DNA of 58,483 bases. Source: an uncultured Bacteroidia bacterium (lineage in GTDB: Bacteria; Bacteroidota; Bacteroidia; Bacteroidales; F082). Below the pieces are notes generated by a model. That model made no database searches and was not told the DNA's origin. It saw nothing but the letters and a program-made list of their open reading frames with translations. Location: assembly GCA_902800965.1 (NCBI GenBank), contig CADCGK010000015.1:1-58483 (forward strand). Reading direction: 5' to 3'. Both the position numbers and the translations under genes were made by a program. Positions 27,858-36,980 of the stretch are shown piece after piece. Each line of letters begins with the position of its first letter. Position 1 is the first letter of the stretch.

Positions 27858-28771
27858 GACTGGCGGTTTTTGGATTGAACTTCTTGAATGAAAATGTCGT
27901 TCATCGAAGGCAGGATCTCATGGTAAGAAACCAAAGAGCCGAGTTCCATCACCTTATGTAACAGGGTGTTTGGGGATTCGCCTATGAAAGTGATCTTCAG
28001 CGTGTCTTGTGTGTCACCGTCTTCGATTTTCAGGTTGAAGTCGTCGGTAAGTGCCATGATGGGTTGTGGGTCTTCGGCATGGACTACGATTTCGTGCGTC
28101 GAGGTGTGGTGCTGACGTTTGATGTCGGACACTTTTCCTTCCAGGATTTTCTCACCTTTATTAATTAAAGAGATGCTGTCGCAGAGTTCTTCGACGGAAC
28201 TCATGTTATGGGTAGAAAGCAGGATGGTGGCGCCTTTGTCGCGTAGCTCAAGGATGGACTCCTTCAGCAGGTTGGCGTTGATGGGGTCGAAGCCGGAGAA
28301 GGGCTCGTCGAAGATGAGGATGTCGGGTTCATGGATGACGGTGGTGATGAACTGCACCTTCTGTTGCATGCCTTTGGAGAGTTCTTCCACGGCCTTGTTC
28401 CACCAGTCGCCGATTTCGAACCTGTCGAACCAGGACTTGAGTCTCTTTGTGGCTTCAGGCTTTTCAATGCCTTTGAGTTGGGCCAGGTAGATGGCTTGTT
28501 CGCCCACCTTCATCTTTTTGTAGAGTCCGCGTTCTTCGGGAAGGTATCCAATGCGTTCCACATGTTGTGGGCTCAACGGCTTCCCGTCGATAAGCACCTG
28601 ACCGGTGTCGGGTCCGGTGATCTGGTTGAGGATGCGGATGAGGGTGGTCTTGCCGGCTCCGTTGGGCCCTAGGAGTCCGTAAATGCTTTGCTCGGGCACC
28701 TGGAGACTCACGTTGTTGAGCGCCAGATGATCGGCATAGCGTTTGGTGACGTTGGTGACTTCGATTTTCAT
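27854..28771 (-). CDS. ABC transporter ATP-binding protein (NatA-like)
   Basis: The 305-residue ATPase has a Walker A motif (GPNGAGKT, residues 35-42), signature LSKGMQQK and Walker B ILIFDEPFSGFD, followed by the switch His in STHNMSSVEEL. A C-terminal extension of about 80 residues fits the DUF4162 tail of ABC-2 exporters. It overlaps the permease start and begins 18 nt downstream of dnaJ, so it is probably transcribed with grpE-dnaJ. Whether this link to chaperone expression matters is unknown. Confidence 0.93.
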   Translation of the reverse strand: MKIEVTNVTKRYADHLALNNVSLQVPEQSIYGLLGPNGAGKTTLIRILNQITGPDTGQVLIDGKPLSPQHVERIGYLPEERGLYKKMKVGEQAIYLAQLKGIEKPEATKRLKSWFDRFEIGDWWNKAVEELSKGMQQKVQFITTVIHEPDILIFDEPFSGFDPINANLLKESILELRDKGATILLSTHNMSSVEELCDSISLINKGEKILEGKVSDIKRQHHTSTHEIVVHAEDPQPIMALTDDFNLKIEDGDTQDTLKITFIGESPNTLLHKVMELGSLVSYHEILPSMNDIFIQEVQSKNRQS

Positions 28772-28789
28772 TAGCGTAATGTGTCAGTA

Positions 28790-29947
28790 TTAGCTGAAAT
28801 AGTCGCGCAGTTTCTTGAAGAACGAGCGGTCGTCCTCGGTGGGGTGGGGCTTGAAGTTGTCTGAGGTGTTGAGTCCCTGAAGCACTTTCTCCTCGTCTTT
28901 TGACAGTTTCTTCGGGATCCACACGTTGACGTAAACCAACAAGTCGCCGCTTCCATAGCCGTTCACGATAGGAAGGCCTTTGCCTCTCAGTCTCAAGATC
29001 TTGCCGCTTTGTGTGCCAGGGACGATCTTGACCCTGACCTTGCCACTGACGGTGGGCACTTCGGCTTCGGTGCCGAGGATGGCTTGAGGCACGGAGATGA
29101 AAAGGTTGTAGATCAAGTTGCTGCCGTCGCGTTCCAGCTCAGGATGTTTTTCTTCCTCGATGAGCACGTAGAGGTCGCCGTTGATGCCGTTGTGAGGGCC
29201 GGCGCCGCCTTTACCGCGCATGGTGAGCTGCATGCCTTCGCCGACACCGGCAGGGATGTCGATGTCGATGACTTCCTCGCCTTTTACGATGCCGTCGCCG
29301 TGGCAATGGGTACATTTGTTCTTGATGACTTTACCGGTGCCGCCGCAGTTGGGGCAGGTCGAGGCGGTCTGCATCTGTCCGAAGAGGGAGCTGACCGTCC
29401 TAAGGACTTGTCCGCGACCCTTACAAGTTGGGCAGGTGTCGGTGTTGCCGTCTTCCGACCCGGAGCCGTGGCAGTGGTCGCAAGTGACATATTTGTTGAC
29501 TTTGATCTTTTTCCTGACGCCCTTCTCGATCTCTTGAAGGTTCAGCTTGACCTTGACACGGATGTTACCGCCGCGTTCACGTACTGTGCCGCCCGAACGC
29601 GATCCGCCACCGAAGCCTCCGCTGAAGAAGCTGCCCAGTCCGAAGTCGGCGAAGAGGTCGCCGAACTGGCTGAAGATGTCGTCCATCGACATGCCTTGGC
29701 CACTGTAGCCTCCAGCGCCGCTCATGCCGGCGAAGCCGAACTGGTCGTAGCGTTGACGTTTCTCGGGGTTGCTCAGCACCTCGTAGGCCTCAGCCGCCTC
29801 CTTGAACTTTTCCTCGGCCTCCTTGTCGCCAGGGTTGCGGTCGGGGTGGTATTGCAAGGCCAGCTTCCGGTAGGCTTTCTTCAGCTCCTCCGGAGTGGCG
29901 CTTTTGCTGACGCCCAATACCTCGTAATAATCTCTTTTTTCTGCCAT
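28790..29947 (-). CDS. dnaJ: Chaperone DnaJ (Hsp40)
   Basis: The 385-residue co-chaperone has a J domain with HPD at 34-36, a Gly/Phe-rich linker (about 73-115), four CxxCxGxG zinc repeats ([32 protein letters not shown]) and C-terminal client-binding domains. It stimulates DnaK ATPase and delivers unfolded proteins. It lies after grpE in the same direction, separated by three 35-bp hairpin repeats. dnaK is not in the window. Confidence 0.96.
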   Translation of the reverse strand: MAEKRDYYEVLGVSKSATPEELKKAYRKLALQYHPDRNPGDKEAEEKFKEAAEAYEVLSNPEKRQRYDQFGFAGMSGAGGYSGQGMSMDDIFSQFGDLFADFGLGSFFSGGFGGGSRSGGTVRERGGNIRVKVKLNLQEIEKGVRKKIKVNKYVTCDHCHGSGSEDGNTDTCPTCKGRGQVLRTVSSLFGQMQTASTCPNCGGTGKVIKNKCTHCHGDGIVKGEEVIDIDIPAGVGEGMQLTMRGKGGAGPHNGINGDLYVLIEEEKHPELERDGSNLIYNLFISVPQAILGTEAEVPTVSGKVRVKIVPGTQSGKILRLRGKGLPIVNGYGSGDLLVYVNVWIPKKLSKDEEKVLQGLNTSDNFKPHPTEDDRSFFKKLRDYFS

Positions 29948-29967
29948 TATATTATTGTTTTTATTTT

Positions 29968-30072
29968 CTACCGAGCTTTAACCCCTAACGGGGTAAAATC
30001 CTCTACCGAGCTTTAACCCCTAACGGGGTAAATACCTCTACCGAGCTTTAACCCCTAACGGGGTAAACTCCT
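29968..30072. repeat. Three tandem 35-bp hairpin repeats between grpE and dnaJ
   Basis: Units start at 29968, 30003 and 30038, with an exact 35-bp period and nearly identical sequence (CTACCGAGCTTTAACC, then CCTAACGGGGTAAA and a variable end). Each holds ACCCC-TAAC-GGGGT, a short hairpin. The third copy reaches the grpE stop codon. Units are contiguous with no spacers, so this is not a CRISPR array. Confidence 0.9.
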
Positions 30073-30682
30073 AACTCCCCACTACCACTCTTGCGAACCG
30101 GATCACCGTACCATTGAGCTTGTAGCCTTTTTGGATGACATCGAGCACCTTGCCTTTCTTGGATTCGTCGGGGGCGGGGATCATCGTGAGCGCTTCATGC
30201 TCGTCGGTGTTGAAGTCGCAGTCGATGGCCACGATTTCTTCCAGGCCTTTCTTTTGGAGCGTGGTTTTTAGTTTGTTATAAATCAGCGTGACGCCTTGCA
30301 GGTCTGCCTCATTGCCGCTTTTCTCCATGTTCTGGAGAGCGCGTTCGAAGTCGTCGAGCACGGGAAGCAGGTCTCTCATGACTGCAGCAGAGGCAGTGGC
30401 TGAAAGCTCCAGTTTCTCCTTGGCGGTGCGCTTACGATAGTTGTCGAATTCCGAATAGAGACGGAGATACGTGTCGTTGAGTTCTGCGTATTTTGCCTTG
30501 GCCTCTTCCAATGCCTTGACATGGGCGCGTCTGCCTTTATGACGTTTGTCCGAAAGCGTTTCCTCTGACGGTTTTTCCGTTTCAGGAGCTGTGGTTTCGG
30601 ATTTCACTTCGGTTTCGGGTTCTTGTTGGGTTTGATTCAATTGTTCATCTTCCTGAATCTCAGGCTTTTTCTCTTCTTCCAT
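30071..30682 (-). CDS. grpE: Nucleotide exchange factor GrpE
   Basis: The 203-residue protein has an acidic, disordered N terminus (about 1-60), a long coiled coil (ALEEAKAKYAELNDTYLRLY, then SEFDNYRKRTAKEK) and the C-terminal beta-wing (VIQKGYKLNGTVIRFARVVV). GrpE releases ADP from DnaK. It heads the grpE-dnaJ pair. The preceding 70 bp contain a small inverted repeat (ATGATG, 6 nt, CATCAT at about 30701-30718) but no clear promoter box. Confidence 0.94.
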   Translation of the reverse strand: MEEEKKPEIQEDEQLNQTQQEPETEVKSETTAPETEKPSEETLSDKRHKGRRAHVKALEEAKAKYAELNDTYLRLYSEFDNYRKRTAKEKLELSATASAAVMRDLLPVLDDFERALQNMEKSGNEADLQGVTLIYNKLKTTLQKKGLEEIVAIDCDFNTDEHEALTMIPAPDESKKGKVLDVIQKGYKLNGTVIRFARVVVGS

Positions 30683-30752
30683 AATAAATATTTATTTAAT
30701 GATGCCGTGACATCATCAAATCGTTTGCCAATAAGATGTTTTTGACAAAATG

Positions 30753-32054
30753 TCAGATACGTTCGATGTGAGCGCCTAGTCCGTTCAGTCGCTGGTCGAT
30801 GTATTGGTAGCCGCGGTCGATCTGGTCGATGTTGTCGATGATGCTGACGCCCTTGGCAGACATGGCAGCGATGAGTAGGGCGACGCCGGCACGGATGTCG
30901 GGGGAACTCATGCGGATGCCGCGCAAGGCGTGGTGATGGTCGAGGCCGATGACGTTGGCGCGGTGCGGGTCGCAAAGGATGATCTGAGCACCCATGTCGA
31001 TGAGCTTATCGACGAAGAACAGACGGCTCTCGAACATCTTCTGGTGGATGAGCACGGTGCCTTTGGCTTGGGTGGCGACCACCAAGATGATACTGATCAA
31101 GTCGGGGGTGAAGCCAGGCCATGGGGCGTCGGCGATGGTGAGGATGGAGCCATCCATGAAGGTCTCGACCTCGTAATGGTCCTGAGCCGGGATATAGATG
31201 TCGTCGCCTTTGTATTCCATTTGAACGCCGATACGGCGGAACATCTCGGGGATGATGCCGAGCTGCTCGATGCCTGCATTCTTGATGGTGAGCTCGGATC
31301 CCGTCATGGCGGCCATGCCGATGAAGGAACCGACTTCGATCATGTCGGCCAACAGTCTATGACTGGTGCCTTTCAGCTTGCTGACACCGGTTATCTTTAA
31401 TAAGTTGGATCCGATGCCTTCGATCTTGGCGCCCATGCTGACGAGCATCTTGCAAAGCTGCACCAGATAGGGCTCGCAGGCGGCGTTGAAGATGGTGGTC
31501 TCGCCTTCGGCCATCACGGCAGCCATCACGATGTTGGCGGTACCGGTCACAGAGGCCTCATCGAGGAGCATGTAGCAGCCGTGCAGGCCGTTGGGAGCGG
31601 TGGCTTTCTGAACCGTGCCGTCGTTGTTGAAGATGGCGCCGAGTTTCTGGAGACCGATGACGTGGGTGTCGAGGCGGCGTCGGCCGATCTTGTCGCCGCC
31701 GGGCTTAGGCATATAGGCTGTGCCAAAGCGGGCGAGAAGGGGACCGATCATCATCACGCTGCCACGCAGACGCGAGGCTTTTTGAATGAAATCAGCGGTC
31801 TGGAAATAGTCGAAGTCGATCTCGTTTGCCTGTAGTGACACCACATCGGGGGTGTTGCGAATCACTTTCACGCCCATGCCTTTCAGCAGGTCGATGAGGT
31901 TGTTGATGTCGAGGATGTTCGGCAGGTTCTCTATGATGACCTCCTCGTCGGTGAGCAGGCTGGCGCAGATGATCTGCATGGCTTCGTTCTTGGCGCCTTG
32001 AGGCACAATCTCGCCTTTGAGCTTGTGACCTCCTTCAATCCGGAATGATCCCAT
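30753..32054 (-). CDS. murA: UDP-N-acetylglucosamine 1-carboxyvinyltransferase, Asp-type active site
   Basis: The 433-residue enzyme makes the first committed step of peptidoglycan synthesis, transferring enolpyruvate from PEP to UDP-GlcNAc. The EPT fold is clear (QGAKNEAMQIICASLLTDEE, then GSVMMIGPLLARFGTAY, IEVGSFIGMAAMTG). In the active-site loop PKPGGDKIGRRRLDTH the residue equivalent to E. coli Cys115 is Asp121 (codon GAC at 31694-31692). Fosfomycin works by alkylating that Cys, and Cys-to-Asp versions are known to resist it. The gene starts 3 nt after the DUF4290 gene. Confidence 0.95.
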   Translation of the reverse strand: MGSFRIEGGHKLKGEIVPQGAKNEAMQIICASLLTDEEVIIENLPNILDINNLIDLLKGMGVKVIRNTPDVVSLQANEIDFDYFQTADFIQKASRLRGSVMMIGPLLARFGTAYMPKPGGDKIGRRRLDTHVIGLQKLGAIFNNDGTVQKATAPNGLHGCYMLLDEASVTGTANIVMAAVMAEGETTIFNAACEPYLVQLCKMLVSMGAKIEGIGSNLLKITGVSKLKGTSHRLLADMIEVGSFIGMAAMTGSELTIKNAGIEQLGIIPEMFRRIGVQMEYKGDDIYIPAQDHYEVETFMDGSILTIADAPWPGFTPDLISIILVVATQAKGTVLIHQKMFESRLFFVDKLIDMGAQIILCDPHRANVIGLDHHHALRGIRMSSPDIRAGVALLIAAMSAKGVSIIDNIDQIDRGYQYIDQRLNGLGAHIERI

Positions 32055-32057
32055 GGC

Positions 32058-32747
32058 TTATTGCTGTTGTTGTTTGCGTTTCTTGTATGCGGGGTTGTTG
32101 GGGTTGTTCATGTCGGCCTTGAGGTTCGACTGTTTCTTTTTCTTCTTCTTGCCGTTTTGCTTTTGTGACAAGACGGGTTTGGTAAGGATCTCGTTGGTTC
32201 CGTTAAGTTTGGTCTCTTCATCCAGCACGAGACGGCCTTTCGACATGGCTTTCAGGTCGGCGATGATCTGCTGGTCGTTAACCACGTTGCCGCTCCATTC
32301 CAGGTAGTTGCGTTTCATCTGGTTGGCGATGGAGTGGGCCAATGCCTGACGCATCTCATCGTCTTCCGTCTCGGAGGCGATCTCGATCATTTTGGCCATG
32401 TAATAGCCGTAGTGGCCATATTGGATGTTGTGGTTTTGGTAATCCACATGATGCGGCTTCGTTGACTCCGTCAGAGGTTGCGGAGGTGGGAAGGGACTAT
32501 CGACATCCAGTTGGTAGTCGGAGATGATGTAGAGATGATCCCAGAGCTTGTGGATGTAATCGTCCGTCTGCTTCACTTGGGGGTTCATCTGTGCCATCAC
32601 GGAGATGATGAAGTTGGCGGCTTCAGTGCGTTTCTCGCGGTCTTCGATCTCCATGAGGTGGCGGATCATCTCCTGCATGTTGCGGCCGTATTCGGAGATG
32701 ATGATCCGACCGCGTTCAGTATTGTATAATAAACCTTGTTTGTCCAT
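32058..32747 (-). CDS. DUF4290 domain-containing protein
   Basis: The 229-residue protein matches the Bacteroidetes-specific DUF4290 family (LLYNTERGRIIISEYGRNMQ and, mid-protein, HYGYYMAKMIEIA). The last 35 residues are very rich in Lys and Gln, suggesting a disordered, possibly nucleic-acid-binding tail. It lies between uvrD and murA, the usual position for this family next to murA. Its function is not known. Confidence 0.82.
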   Translation of the reverse strand: MDKQGLLYNTERGRIIISEYGRNMQEMIRHLMEIEDREKRTEAANFIISVMAQMNPQVKQTDDYIHKLWDHLYIISDYQLDVDSPFPPPQPLTESTKPHHVDYQNHNIQYGHYGYYMAKMIEIASETEDDEMRQALAHSIANQMKRNYLEWSGNVVNDQQIIADLKAMSKGRLVLDEETKLNGTNEILTKPVLSQKQNGKKKKKKQSNLKADMNNPNNPAYKKRKQQQQ

Positions 32748-32782
32748 GGGGGAAGTAAGAATTTAGAATTTAGAAGTAAGAA

Positions 32783-35137
32783 TTAAATTATTTTTAGTTT
32801 TGCAAATTTAAGCATTAATTGTTTTGTTCCAGCAGTGTCGAAGCGAACGGTGGCTTTTTTGTTGGCGCCGGCGCCATCGACGGAGATGACGGTGCCTTCG
32901 CCGAACTTTTGGTGGAGCACACGGAATCCCTCTTGCAGCAAGTCGGGATTGGATGCCTCAAATGGCTCTCCTGAAGTGCTTGCCGCAGGTTGATAAGAAG
33001 GAGTGTCGGAAACCTTTTTGAAGCCATGCTTTTCGGGATCGGAGATGGTCTTTCCGGTCTGGGAATTACTACCATAGCCACTTCCGCTTGATCCGAAACT
33101 GGGTCTGCGTCCCCAGCCACGACGTTCTTCGTCGAAAGATGAAGTGCCATGGAAGGAGGCTTTTCTTGGCTTGTCGATGAGCTTTTCGTCAATCTCTTCG
33201 ATAAACCTTGAAGGTTCGCTGAGGGTGAGGTTGCCGTAACGATATCGTGTCTCGGCGCAGCTCAAGGTGAGCTTGGTCATGGCACGGGTGACGGCCACGT
33301 AGAACAGGCGGCGTTCCTCTTCCAGCTCTTCTCTCGTGCTGAGCGACAGGATGCCAGGGAAGAGGTTCTCTTCCAGTCCAACTACATAGACGTAGGGGAA
33401 CTCCAATCCCTTGGCGGAGTGGATAGTCATCAGGCTCACGCAGTCCTCGGTGTTGTCGTCCTTCTTCATCTCGTTGTCGGTGAGTAGGGCGACGTCTTCC
33501 ATGAATCGCACCAGATCCACTTGGGCAGCCTCGCCGGTAGTCTCATCGACTTGCTGGTCGCTGAACTCCATGATGGCGTTGAGCAGTTCTTCGATGTTCT
33601 CCACGCGGCTGACGCTCTCCGGTGTGTCTTCTTCCTTCAACAGTTTGATGATGCCGATGCTGTTGGTGATATGCTTTGCCAATTCGAAGGCGTTCATCTT
33701 GCCTTGCAGGCTCTGGAAGCTCTTGATGAGCACCACGAAGTCACGCACCCGATTGATGGTTCCCATGTTGAAGTCTTGAGGAAACTGGTCGTTGGAGATG
33801 CACTGCCAGATGGAGGTCTTGCGCTCGTTGGCAAATACCATCATGCGTTCGATGCTCTTCTCGCCAATGCCTCGGGCGGGGTAGTTGATGATTCTCAACA
33901 ATGATTGTTCGTCCTCAGGGTTGATCACCACGCGGAAATAAGCCAGCAGGTCCTTGATCTCCTTGCGGTCGTAGAACGAGAGGCCTCCGTAGATCTTGTA
34001 AGGAATGTTCTGCTTGCGCAGGGCGGCTTCCATGGAACGGCTCTGGGCGTTGGTTCGGTAGAGGATGGCGAAGTCCTTGTTGTTGAGTTGCCGCGACATC
34101 TTGTAATGGAAGATGGAGTTGGCCACCATGACGCCTTCCTCGGAGTCGGTGGCAGCGTGGAGCAGGGTAATCAGCTCGCCTTGCTCGTTGTCGCTCCAGA
34201 CCCGTTTCTTGATCTGGTCTTTGTTGTGTGCTATGATATTGTTCGACGCCTCGACGATGGTCTTGGTGGAGCGGTAGTTTTGCTCCAGTCGGATGAGTTT
34301 GTAGTCGGGGTAGTCGTTCTTGAAATTCAGGATGTTTTGGATGTTGGCTCCGCGGAAGCCATAGATCGACTGGGCGTCGTCACCGACTACGCAGAGGTTC
34401 TCGAAGAGGGCAGCCAGCCTTCTGACGATCAGGTATTGCGCGAAGTTGGTGTCCTGGTACTCGTCCACCAAGATGTACTTGAAGTGGTTCTGGTACTTAT
34501 AAAGGATCTGAGGGTTATCGCGGAGCAGCACGTTGGTGTAGTAGAGGATGTCGTCGAAGTCCATGGCGTTGGCGCGATGGAGTCGGTCGTTATATACTTG
34601 GAAGATTTGCCCGATCAACGGCTTCTTGGCTTTATTGTCGGTCTCTTGGATATCGGGGTCTTTGGCGTAGTCCTCAGGTGAGTAGAGGCTCGACTTGGCG
34701 GCTGAGATACGTGCAAGCACGGACTTGGCTGGATAGACCTTGGGGTCGAGCTGCATCTCTTTGATGATCTGGTTGATGAGCGACTTGGAGTCGTCGGTGT
34801 CGTAGATCGTGAAGGTGGAGGTGAAGCCGATATATTGGGCCTCGATGCGGAGGATGCGGGCGAAGATGGAGTGGAAGGTGCCCATCCACACGTTGCGTGC
34901 ATCGTCGGCATTGACGAGCTTGACGATACGGTCCTTCATCTCGCGGGCGGCCTTGTTGGTGAAGGTCAGCGCCATGATCGAGAAGGGGTCGATACCCTCG
35001 GAGATCATGTACGCGATGCGGTAGGTGAGGGCGCGGGTCTTACCCGAGCCGGCACCGGCGATGACCATCAGAGGGCCGTTGATCGTGGTGACAGCTTCGC
35101 GTTGGGGTTCGTTGAGTTGGTCAAGTATGTTAGACAT
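32783..35137 (-). CDS. uvrD: UvrD/PcrA-type ATP-dependent DNA helicase
   Basis: The 784-residue superfamily 1A helicase unwinds DNA 3'-5' in repair and replication restart. Motifs in order are AGAGSGKT (27-34), LVDEYQDTN, GDDAQSIYGFRGAN, LEQNYRST, LMTIHSAKGLEFPYVYVVGL and VAVTRAMTKL. The C-terminal 60 residues form the small tudor-like domain of PcrA/UvrD (GFRVLHQKFGEGTVISVDG). The frame is open up to 35164, but that ATG lies inside the promoter box, so MSNILDQLNEPQREAV at 35137 is taken as the start. Confidence 0.95.
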   Translation of the reverse strand: MSNILDQLNEPQREAVTTINGPLMVIAGAGSGKTRALTYRIAYMISEGIDPFSIMALTFTNKAAREMKDRIVKLVNADDARNVWMGTFHSIFARILRIEAQYIGFTSTFTIYDTDDSKSLINQIIKEMQLDPKVYPAKSVLARISAAKSSLYSPEDYAKDPDIQETDNKAKKPLIGQIFQVYNDRLHRANAMDFDDILYYTNVLLRDNPQILYKYQNHFKYILVDEYQDTNFAQYLIVRRLAALFENLCVVGDDAQSIYGFRGANIQNILNFKNDYPDYKLIRLEQNYRSTKTIVEASNNIIAHNKDQIKKRVWSDNEQGELITLLHAATDSEEGVMVANSIFHYKMSRQLNNKDFAILYRTNAQSRSMEAALRKQNIPYKIYGGLSFYDRKEIKDLLAYFRVVINPEDEQSLLRIINYPARGIGEKSIERMMVFANERKTSIWQCISNDQFPQDFNMGTINRVRDFVVLIKSFQSLQGKMNAFELAKHITNSIGIIKLLKEEDTPESVSRVENIEELLNAIMEFSDQQVDETTGEAAQVDLVRFMEDVALLTDNEMKKDDNTEDCVSLMTIHSAKGLEFPYVYVVGLEENLFPGILSLSTREELEEERRLFYVAVTRAMTKLTLSCAETRYRYGNLTLSEPSRFIEEIDEKLIDKPRKASFHGTSSFDEERRGWGRRPSFGSSGSGYGSNSQTGKTISDPEKHGFKKVSDTPSYQPAASTSGEPFEASNPDLLQEGFRVLHQKFGEGTVISVDGAGANKKATVRFDTAGTKQLMLKFAKLKII

Positions 35138-35157
35138 GTAGAATGTGATCAAATTAA

Positions 35158-35189
35158 CTTGCAAAGATACGCAGATTTTGTTAGTTTTG
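35158..35189. promoter_or_regulatory. Overlapping divergent promoters for uvrD (-) and the GLUG-repeat gene (+)
   Basis: The minus strand has TATCTTTG at 35169-35162 for uvrD. The plus strand has TAGTTTTG at 35182-35189 for the gene at 35216, with CTTG at 35158-35161 exactly 20 nt before it. The plus -33 site abuts and the plus spacer covers the minus -7 box, so the two promoters may exclude each other. Confidence 0.6.
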
Positions 35190-35215
35190 CGTCATGTTTT
35201 TAAAAGAAACCTGTC

Positions 35216-36850
35216 ATGAAGAAACTTTTTATCCTGTTGGGCGCTATTGCGCTGACATGTAACCTGATGGCCGTCAACGTATGGGACGGCAGTTCCGAAC
35301 CTTGGACCAACGGTAGCGGTACCATGGAGGATCCCTATCTGATTGAGACAGCTGCCAACTTGGCGTATCTCGCAGAGAAGGTTAACGAAGGCTATGAGGC
35401 TCAAGGTATGGCGGTTTTTAAAAACGTCTATTTCCTGATGACCGACGACCTCGATCTGAATAACATCAACTGGACACCGATTGGGAATGTCAACATGAAC
35501 ATGGAGGGTTTTTATTTTGCTGGTATTTTCGACGGTTGGTATCACAATATCGATCATTTGAGAATCCAGTCGAATGCTGATGTCTGTGGCCTGTTCGCAG
35601 GTCTGGGTGGAGAACAAGGTCCGCCGCCTTCTGATTTGACGGGTCAAATACGGCATCTATCGGTTACCAACGGCAACATTACCTCCACTGGCACTGGCGT
35701 CGGTGGCATTGTGGGCGGCATGGCTGGCGAAGCGCTGGTGTTCCAATGCAGTTTTTCAGGCACCATCAGTGTGAGCAACGGTGGGTCTTTTTGTGGGGCG
35801 GGTGGTATCGTGGCAGCCATGGCTGAATCGTCCCGTGTCGTTGAGTGTTCGTTTCAGGGCAGCATCAACGCAACAAATAGCGCTTTCACCGGCGCTGCAG
35901 GTGCAGGCGGCATCGTCGGAATAGCGATGGATAACGCGACGGTAAATGAATGCTTCAACACTGGCAGCGTCACTGGTAGCGCCATTTTATTAAGTGTGGC
36001 GGCTGGCATTTTGGGAGCTACCTTGCAAGAGAACCAAGTCTCTATTTATAGCTGCTACAATGTTGGGACCCTCAATGGAAACACTAAAGGCGGTATCTTT
36101 GGCATGGTGAGTCCTATCAACCCAATGAAAGGGGAGGCTTCGATCGATGTCGGCAACTGTTTCTACCTGAACACGTGTGGTGGCACTACCGCATACGGCA
36201 CTAGCATGACTTCTGACGAGATGAAAACCGAGCAGTTCAAGAACCAAATCGATATGAGTTCGCATTCATTTGTGATGGACAATGGCACCAACAACGGCTA
36301 TCCGGTGCATAGCCTGGCGTCATTTCGCTATTACCCGGTTGCTGACATTACTTGCCATTCTGCCAAGCTGTCTGCGCAGATCCATCAGGGCAATGACGAC
36401 ATTGCGAGGGCGTATTTCCTGTACAAGCACTGGGAATCTGATGAATGGATTGAGATTGATGTACCCATAGACGGTTATGTGGAAGTGCTTCTTGAGGATT
36501 TGGAGCCTGAAACCTATTATGAGTATGGCCTTACATTGATGTTTGCCGATGGCATTATGATGTCTGGTGGCCCGAGAGGTTTCCAGACAGATATTTATGA
36601 TGCTGTTTCTGATCACCCCGCTGCGGTTAGTATATATCCGAATCCTGCCGCCGATGTTGTCCATGTCGATGGTGTAGATGTCGTCGAGGTAAGGGTTTAC
36701 ACTATCTTGGGCCAGCTGATGAAAACCGTAAACAGCACAGAAATAAATGTGAGCGATTTGCCGGAAGGGGTTTATTTGCTTCGCATCATAGATGATGATG
36801 GTGGGGAGGTCAGTGCTCGCTGTGCTCATGTCTCCGTGTGTGCTCGCTGA
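35216..36850 (+). CDS. GLUG-repeat T9SS-sorted surface protein with repeat-derived C terminus
   Basis: The 544-residue product has a signal peptide (MKKLFILLGAIALTCNLMA), an N-terminal segment typical of GLUG proteins (GTMEDPYLIETAANLAYLAE) and several GLUG-like beta-helix turns (VGGIVGGMAGEALVFQCSF; AGGIVGIAMDNATVNECFN). Next are a Fn3-like region and a type A sorting domain (VSIYPNPAADVVHVDGVD, PEGVYLLRIIDDDGG). The last 12-13 codons, from about 36813, are copied from the 27-bp repeat array that follows. The protein therefore ends CAHVSVCAR instead of the usual basic/hydrophobic end. This probably damages or alters its T9SS signal. Related proteins are surface adhesins; no function is proved. 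Confidence 0.82.
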   Translation: MKKLFILLGAIALTCNLMAVNVWDGSSEPWTNGSGTMEDPYLIETAANLAYLAEKVNEGYEAQGMAVFKNVYFLMTDDLDLNNINWTPIGNVNMNMEGFYFAGIFDGWYHNIDHLRIQSNADVCGLFAGLGGEQGPPPSDLTGQIRHLSVTNGNITSTGTGVGGIVGGMAGEALVFQCSFSGTISVSNGGSFCGAGGIVAAMAESSRVVECSFQGSINATNSAFTGAAGAGGIVGIAMDNATVNECFNTGSVTGSAILLSVAAGILGATLQENQVSIYSCYNVGTLNGNTKGGIFGMVSPINPMKGEASIDVGNCFYLNTCGGTTAYGTSMTSDEMKTEQFKNQIDMSSHSFVMDNGTNNGYPVHSLASFRYYPVADITCHSAKLSAQIHQGNDDIARAYFLYKHWESDEWIEIDVPIDGYVEVLLEDLEPETYYEYGLTLMFADGIMMSGGPRGFQTDIYDAVSDHPAAVSIYPNPAADVVHVDGVDVVEVRVYTILGQLMKTVNSTEINVSDLPEGVYLLRIIDDDGGEVSARCAHVSVCAR

Positions 36851-36980
36851 CCTCATGTCTCTATGGTCGCTCGCTGTGCTTGTGTCTCCGTGGGTGCTCG
36901 CCATGCTTGTGTCTCCGTGGGTGCTCGCCATGCTTGTGTCTCCGTGGGTGCTCGCTGTGCTCGTACCCACGGTTACTGAG
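36813..36980 (+). repeat. 27-bp tandem repeat array, left side of transposase
   Basis: Five units of 27 bp (starts 36813, 36840, 36867, 36894, 36921) and a sixth partial one share GTGCTCGC at the start and TGTCTCCGTG towards the end. The array begins inside the CDS at 35216-36850 and ends in ACCCACGGTTACTG (36965-36978). The right-side array at 37722 has the same period and core. Confidence 0.88.

Noticed and set aside
29968..30072. A CRISPR array
   Set aside because: The units are contiguous 35-bp repeats without unique spacers, and no cas genes are nearby.
35138..35164. A 9-residue extension of UvrD
   Set aside because: The upstream ATG overlaps the -7 box, so it would not be in the transcript.
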